DNA from: Echinostoma caproni
Lineage: Eukaryota > Platyhelminthes > Trematoda > Plagiorchiida > Echinostomatidae
Assembly: GCA_900618425.1 (NCBI GenBank)
Contig: UZAN01042388.1
Span: 17,576 to 30,642, forward strand
Length of the DNA: 13,067 bases
Reading direction: 5' to 3'
The translations under genes and the position numbers were made by a program. Shown piece after piece: positions 9,051-13,067 of this stretch. The notes beneath the pieces are model-generated. The model searched no databases and was not told where the DNA came from. It worked only from the letters and a program-made list of their open reading frames with translations. Position 1 is the stretch's first letter, and the number at the start of each line of letters is the position of its first letter.

Positions 9051-9228
9051 TGGTAACGTCATCAAATTATCACCCCTTGGATGTGAGTTCGAACCCCACC
9101 ACCACCACCTGACTTTCGCCTTTGTGTGTTGAATGGCAGCCCTCTGATTGGCCGCTTCCCCCTTCCTGAAAAATTGCTGTATCTTTGTATATTCAATAAA
9201 AGGAAGTAAAGTGAAAAAGAAAAAAGGC
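9051..9228 (+). mobile_element. SINE copy 1, tRNA-like head with B box
   Basis: A pol III B-box match, GTTCGAACCCC, lies at 9087-9097. It is preceded by GGTGGTAACGTC at 9049-9060, which resembles the D-loop end of a tRNA, so only the 3' half of an A box remains. The body continues to CAATAAAAGGAAGTAAA (9194-9210) and an A-rich tail to about 9228. The copy at 11327-11512 matches it in order over several blocks: AACGTCATCAAATTA, CCACCA, CCTGACT, TGTGTTG, CCCCCTT.CTGAAAA and the 17-base 3' end. This shows an interspersed element and not a tRNA gene. No clear target-site duplication was found. The minus-strand ORF at 9242-9030 is a shadow of this repeat. Confidence 0.8.
9087..9097 (+). promoter_or_regulatory. 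Pol III B-box of SINE copy 1
   Basis: GTTCGAACCCC matches the internal RNA polymerase III B-box consensus GTTCRANNCC. The matching site in copy 2 (11365-11375) carries two transitions, so copy 1 is the better preserved promoter. Without a full A box transcription would be weak. Confidence 0.7.
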
Positions 9229-10357
9229 CGATATACGACCAAAGCTAGCTTTCAGCTCAATTTCTGTAGACCAATAAAATGCACAGGATAGGTTGCACAA
9301 TATGGTGAAACCCGGAAGTATTATCTTACTGTGATGAAGCATTGGAAATGCTCGGTTTTCTAAGAATCTCTATCTATCTCAGAAGGATGCATGTGGAGAG
9401 ATTCCGGATGGAATAAAAACTGGCTATGACACGCCGTGTGTTGTGGTTGGTTAAGGACAAGCTTTAAAGCAGTCAGAATGGGTGATTGGTTCTCGGTGCA
9501 GAAGACACGGAATCATCTGTAAAACTTAACAAAATTTAGCTTGGCACTGATGAAAAGCGACTGGAAAACAGCATTTTATCCAGTTTGTCTATCGCATTAT
9601 GGCATCCGAGGTCCGAATCGGTGATGAACTGGGTTGAAACCTAACTGGCTACAATCTATATCGGACAATCAAGATGCAAACTGAAGTGAAATAAACGTAT
9701 TTTTGTTGTTTAAATGCATTCAGTAATCTCTTTTTCCGTTGAACAATTACTCACTACTCACACAGGAGTAATGCGTTCTTCAGTGAAACGAGATCATAAA
9801 TACCATTGCTTTCCCACTAGAAATGACTGGCATGTAACCGGTAGACTGAAACTCGAGGTCACTTTGATCATTTAACAAAATTCTAAGAAACTACCCAATC
9901 CCTTTTAGATCGAGGAGGCCACGATAAGCAAAATAGATATAAAATTTGATCCAGAAACTTTTACTGTTCATCCTTTTTTGCGGTTTTGTTGAACAATAAT
10001 CGGGAACTACCAATTCCTCAAACCATATCTGCATTCACTGTACGACGAAACACTCATTAAACTATAGTGGTTATGGCATGGTAATCAGATCAAACTAATG
10101 AGTAAAAAAAACTAAGTCATCAATAAGTGCATGTAACTAGTGTGCACCAGTGTGTCCTAGGTTTCAGCTGAAGTTAAATCAGAATTTTTCTGTTGATTTC
10201 GGGTTACGCAATGATCAAAATACACTGCGTTGTTAGTTACACAAAAACAGTACTTGCTTTGGTAATCTTCCCTACCGTCACAATAAAGAGCCGCTGGGTG
10301 TTGTCACTGCCTTATCTGCGCTTTCGTATAGCATTAAACACGTTAACTTGTCAACAG
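9229..10357. other. No supportable gene; intron-like
   Basis: The stretch has no long frame and no RNA gene. A CTGATGAAAAGCGACTGGAAA string near 9547 was examined as a hammerhead core and rejected. It ends at the acceptor of the candidate exon 10358-10493. Confidence 0.45.
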
Positions 10358-10493
10358 TTTCATGAGTTAATCAGTGTAGAACCTATTCACGATCGATCTG
10401 CATGTACAGCCCGCCCCCGTTCGGCCAAAAAGAGGCTTGCGTGGGAGGTTGACTCTTTGCTGTTTCCCGGCCCTTCACACACACACACAAACG
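10358..10493 (+). CDS. Candidate coding exon, 45 codons plus 1 nt
   Basis: An acceptor, AACTTGTCAACAG, ends at 10357. The frame is then open in phase 0 for 45 codons to AACG|GTAATC at 10493/10494, leaving phase 1. The DNA is clearly richer in GC than its flanks. The peptide includes ARPRSAKKRLAWEVDSLLF, a basic stretch followed by an acidic-hydrophobic one, then PGPSHTHTN, where the HTHT is encoded by a short CA repeat. If the donor is not used, the frame runs on to a TGA at 10544-10546. Upstream it is open to an ATG at 10193, giving a 117-codon unspliced ORF as the alternative. No family recognised. It joins in phase to 11094-11149, and 5548-5640 fits in front. Confidence 0.4.
10476..10489. 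repeat. Short (CA)n run inside candidate exon
   Basis: An uninterrupted (CA)6-type run lies near the 3' border of the candidate exon 10358-10493 and would be translated as alternating His and Thr. Length changes here would alter the protein, which slightly weakens the exon call. Confidence 0.7.
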
Positions 10494-11093
10494 GTAATCT
10501 TCTACGGATAGAAAATTTCATCCAATCATCTGATGCGGATCGATGACAGTATCAATAGTGTATTTAATTTGTAGTTTATAATCTTTGTACTGAGTAATCA
10601 TGGCATTTCACAAGGAATTTTATCGTCACTTTTTCAGTGTAGTGTTTAGCATCGATGTAGCTTTTTTCGAGACAGAGATAGAGCAAACTTATTGTCCCAG
10701 TTTATCAAGTCTGCTCGCAGCTATTGCACATCAACTCACAAACTAAACACTGCGAAAAGTTTACATTTTTATTCATAATGGAGTGATTAAACTTATTATC
10801 ATTATCGATGTGTATTTGGATTCGATCTTGATAGTTGTTCTATGTTTTGTTCACGGGAATTTGTATTGTGCTTGCAATGCCGATTGTCAGTGCATATAGA
10901 TATCACAGGAATAAACACCAATAATAAATATATTAGTAAGATCGATCGAAAATCAGAGCAACCGACAAAAGACTGAACCCCGAAAATTCCATGAGGACAG
11001 TGGTCAACCATACTGCTTATTTTCTATGTAGATAGCGAAGTCGATGCGTTGCCCGAAAATATCTAGCAGTATGTCTATTTTTATGTGTTTCAG
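10494..11093 (+). other. Possible 600-bp intron
   Basis: It begins GTAATC and ends TCTATTTTTATGTGTTTCAG, a strong pyrimidine-rich acceptor. It is AT-rich compared with the two flanking exon candidates, as expected of an intron. CGTTGCCCG at 11047-11055 pairs with CGGGCAACG at 11136-11144 in the following exon, so the acceptor could be enclosed in an RNA stem. Confidence 0.3.
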
Positions 11094-11149
11094 AAGTGAA
11101 ACCGGGAGGAATCTCGGTATTACCTAACCCACTTACGGGCAACGACTAG
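11094..11149 (+). CDS. Candidate terminal exon with TAG stop
   Basis: After the TTATGTGTTTCAG acceptor at 11093, two bases complete a codon begun in exon 10358-10493 (G|AA, Glu). Then 17 codons follow, VKPGGISVLPNPLTGND, and a TAG at 11147-11149. This is the only frame that agrees with the donor phase, and the peptide has no odd composition. The other acceptor-phase readings stop sooner or do not fit. With 5548-5640 and 10358-10493 the exons total 285 nt, 94 residues plus the stop. No function can be named. Confidence 0.35.
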
Positions 11150-11326
11150 GCGTCTGTACGAAGTTTCACTTTAGATCAGGTTTAGAGATTTAATGTTTTT
11201 AAATTCGTGTATCCAATTATATTTGAAAATATCAGATGGAATAACGTAAAACAGACCATTACCTATGCATGTCTGCTGGTCAACCCGCAGATATTTACCT
11301 TTGAGTCAGTCGAAGTCATATAACAT

Positions 11327-11512
11327 TGGGGAACGTCATCAAATTACCACCCCGGATGACCTGTGTTCAAATCCCACCACTGTCGCCTGACTCATCATTA
11401 TGTGTTGTACGCCATTTCTTTAACTAGCTGCCTCCCCCTTGCTGAAAATTTTATCTTTGCGTAATCAATAAAAGGAAGTAAAAATCAGAAGAAAAGGAGA
11501 GGGAAAAAGATT
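11327..11512 (+). mobile_element. SINE copy 2, same family as copy 1
   Basis: The copy shares AACGTCATCAAATTA (11332-11346), a B-box form GTTCAAATCCC (11365-11375), CCTGACT, TGTGTTG, CCCCCTTGCTGAAAA and CAATAAAAGGAAGTAAA (11466-11482) with copy 1 in the same order and strand. A purine-rich tail follows to about 11512. No A box is seen, so the left end looks truncated. The CG dinucleotide of the B box has become CA, a common decay of methylated or old copies. Confidence 0.8.
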
Positions 11513-12471
11513 TTAGAGCGCAGCGGCACTTTACAACGATTATCTAGCCAAATGAAGTCCGAAATCTACCTCTGACTGGCTTTGTTTAAAATTCTTCTTT
11601 ACAAATTTCACCAAGAATTTAGTGTTCAAGTGAAGTTAACCTTCAGAAACAAACATCAGCAGACTCAGTTTCCTATGGTTGTGACACCCATTCGTCGGTG
11701 CCATGTTGTATCAACCGCTTTTTGACGCAAGAACGGATAAATTTGCCTTTACTTTTTTTAGAGAAACCCAGAGGCTGGAAATGCTACTGGTTAACGGAGC
11801 TGTGCTAAAGTCATCACGAGGATAGACAAGCGAACAGTAAAATCGACTAGTGGATCAATCAATATATCTTGGTTTCGATGACCTCATTTTACCGGAAAGT
11901 TGCACACACCAGCAACTCAAGACTTGCTGTGTAGGCGAATACATGAAATCAAGAATTTTTTGCAAGCCTGTAGAATAACACACATACACACACAAACCTT
12001 ATCCCATCTAATCTCGATGATCACATGAATGAACCAACGGAAACTGTGTTCATTGTGAATCCCAAGTCCGGCCTAATGAGGTAATCCATTTAGTGGATGT
12101 TGCCCCCGAGACAATTTTGTGCTTAATTAGTGTCATGTGTTTTGTGATACATTCCGATGATTATGAATCACTGAAAACAAGCTTGTAAGACACCGTTTGT
12201 TTCGTTTGATACATGCAGCATTCAGACAAAAGTAGGTAAATTGAAGCGATTTTCAACGAAGAAATTCATTCTAAATAAGGTTGATATTTGGAATAGGTTA
12301 GTAGAAATAAAACCGTTCTTCAAAGGTGTACATCTTTTTCAAATAAAAAATAGCAATACTCCACAAACTGCTACGTCGATCACCATGGGCTTTCAGAAAA
12401 TACAGTAAACTGCATATATGTAGTCGTTTATTAGATTAGGAAGTTTGGATAAGCTCATTCGATTTTTTACA
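11513..12471. other. No gene seen; short CA tract near 11977
   Basis: The sequence is AT-rich with short open frames only. A short interrupted CA tract (CACACATACACACACAAAC) lies at about 11978-11997. No splice-bounded frame or RNA gene was found. Confidence 0.5.
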
Positions 12472-12583
12472 GGCACCAGGCACTGTTGATGGTCTTGGCA
12501 CAAGGAGGTGACTGTCGACCGAGAATTAACTATCTCCCGAGGAGTGAAACCCACACCCAAGACCAACAAGAGTGCCTGTAGCC
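12472..12583. repeat. 28-bp imperfect inverted repeat, 56-nt loop
   Basis: The arms 12472-12499 and 12556-12583 are reverse complements at 23 of 28 positions, including the perfect blocks CAGGCACT/AGTGCCTG and GGTCTTGG/CCAAGACC. The loop is 56 nt and contains GTCGAC and a TCCCGAGGAG segment that could form small stems. The inner part (12491-12564, 74 nt closed by the 8-bp GGTCTTGG stem) has the size of a tRNA but lacks recognisable A and B boxes. It could be a structured RNA, a foldback element or part of a larger repeat. Confidence 0.65.
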
Positions 12584-12668
12584 TCTTAACAATGGACTGA
12601 TCTAATCCAAGCTTGTTACTCTAAAAATTGATTGAGGCATTCGCACAAATTGGTGACTATTGATCGTG

Positions 12669-12722
12669 TGGCTCAGGGATAAGGGTTTGAAATCGCAACC
12701 TGAAAGTTCGCAGTTCGAGTCC
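12669..12722 (+). promoter_or_regulatory. Internal pol III promoter (A and B boxes)
   Basis: TGGCTCAGGGATAAGG (12669-12684) fits the A box and GTTCGAGTCC (12713-12722) fits the B box. The boxes start 44 bases apart. This is the only complete internal pol III promoter in the window. It belongs to the SINE and not to a functional tRNA, because no acceptor stem closes and no anticodon arm of good quality is seen. Confidence 0.75.
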
Positions 12723-12743
12723 TGTCAGGGACACAAAACGTAT

Positions 12744-12782
12744 GCCCTGCTGATGAAACAGAACGAAACAACTGTCCAGTGC
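12744..12782 (+). ncRNA. Degenerate minimal hammerhead ribozyme remnant
   Basis: The core box CTGATGA is at 12750-12756 and GAAA at 12765-12768. A two-pair stem III (A-U and C-G) with loop AACT leads to GTC, and the predicted cleavage point is after C12776. Stem I is CTG (12747-12749) with CAG (12777-12779), extended beyond one mismatch by CG-like pairs. This minimal stem III layout is that of retroelement-borne hammerheads. Stem II is nearly lost: only 8 bases separate CTGATGA from GAAA and they do not pair, so the copy is probably inactive. Confidence 0.55.
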
Positions 12783-13033
12783 TCTTTGTCGGTTATCACA
12801 AACATTTTCTGCGCATACAGTCGTTTATTTTACTTTTTCTTCAAGAAAATTGCTCCACTTTTTCCTGTTCAAGTGTGACCATTTACGGAAGTGTTCTGTC
12901 GTGCGAGTGGTGTGAATATGAGCTGTAATCAGAATTATGGTTCTCTGTTGGCAATCGTGATTGTGGACTAGAAGAGAGTAGGCCCTGTTCGCCGAAGCAA
13001 TCAGCCCCGAATAAATGAAGTTCTTGGGTGGTA

Positions 13034-13062
13034 TTAAATTTTTATTTTTATTTTTTTGTTTT
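13034..13062. repeat. T-rich simple sequence
   Basis: ATTTTT-like units and a run of seven T follow the SINE end. The tract could be a genomic simple repeat next to the insertion or the tail of an element in the opposite orientation cut off by the window edge. Confidence 0.6.
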
Positions 13063-13067
13063 ACGCT

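Larger units (their letters stand above)
12662..13021 (+). mobile_element. tRNA-derived SINE with hammerhead remnant
   Basis: The head GATCGTGTGGCTCAGGGATAAGG is tRNA-like, with an A box at 12669-12684 and a B box GTTCGAGTCC at 12713-12722. Their spacing is normal for pol III promoters. A degraded hammerhead core follows at 12744-12782. The probable 3' end is AATAAATGAAGT at 13010-13021, next to a T-rich simple tract. Head, boxes, ribozyme and order agree with the schistosome Sm-alpha type of SINE, known to carry hammerhead ribozymes. The 3' boundary is inferred and no target-site duplication was found. The 72-codon ORF at 12660-12878 is a by-product of the element. Confidence 0.7.

Noticed and set aside
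9030..9242. 70-codon minus-strand ORF with a WWWW stretch
   Set aside because: It lies wholly inside SINE copy 1. The Trp run is the antisense of the CCACCACCACC stretch.
9547..9580. Second hammerhead-like string CTGATGA...GAAA
   Set aside because: The base before GAAA is not the expected C, stem II does not pair, and no cleavage triplet with stem I partner follows in place.
10637..10745. Open frame after CACTTTTTCAG (VFSIDVAFFET...)
   Set aside because: It needs a phase that the upstream candidate exon does not give. In the required phase it hits a TAG at once.
12491..12564. tRNA-like 74-nt unit closed by an 8-bp stem
   Set aside because: The size fits, but there is no A or B box and no T-arm consensus.
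12662..12735. Functional tRNA gene
   Set aside because: A and B boxes are present, but no acceptor stem closes around them and no good anticodon arm is seen. It fits a SINE head.
12660..12878. 72-codon plus-strand ORF
   Set aside because: It reads through the tRNA-like head and hammerhead remnant of the SINE, so it is not a protein gene.
1..13067. CRISPR array, bacterial operon, prophage or virus-like genes
   Set aside because: No regularly spaced repeats, ribosome-binding sites, compact genes or viral protein motifs are visible. The sequence behaves as animal intron or intergenic DNA.
1..13067. Trematode spliced-leader RNA gene
   Set aside because: I looked for a leader-like TTGTTGCATG and a following donor and found none.

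Overview
The window reads as intron or intergenic DNA from an AT-rich eukaryotic genome, most likely a flatworm and probably a digenean trematode. No compact gene array, long ORF, ribosome-binding site or operon is visible. ORFs stay near chance length, consensus splice sites are scattered, and CA-type microsatellites and tRNA-derived SINEs are present. The lineage call rests mainly on the SINE at the right end. It has pol III A and B boxes followed at once by a decayed hammerhead-ribozyme core, the arrangement known from the schistosome Sm-alpha SINE. The species cannot be told from this sequence.

Layout from left to right. Positions 1-1400 are mostly featureless but hold a weak minus-strand gene model of three small exons (1371-1301, 700-676, 580-530) whose phases join. 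Positions 1400-4600 are unannotated AT-rich DNA. At 4694-4796 there is a short plus-strand exon candidate that faintly recalls a laminin-G domain. At 5548-5640 a start codon opens 31 clean codons ending at a good splice donor. A well-bounded but untranslatable exon-like segment lies at 6542-6662. Positions 6999-7233 hold a near-perfect 70-bp foldback hairpin flanked by a 13/14 direct repeat. A 141-codon minus-strand ORF (7991-8416), the longest in the window, is of doubtful status. CA-rich microsatellites (8720-8917) lead into the first of two copies of a short SINE (9051-9228; second copy 11327-11512).

Between the SINE copies are two plus-strand exon candidates, 10358-10493 and 11094-11149. 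They join in phase to give a plausible carboxyl terminus ending in PNPLTGND. The 5548-5640 exon ends in the phase that 10358 needs, so the three could form one gene of about 94 residues with the SINE and foldback in its introns. That join is inference. The right end holds a 28-bp imperfect inverted repeat (12472-12583) and then the SINE with the hammerhead remnant (about 12662-13021).

No functional system is evident. The best leads are the hammerhead SINE, the foldback insertion, the 3' end motif shared by the two SINE families, and the spliced model on the plus strand. All exon calls come from reading frame and splice-site inspection only.
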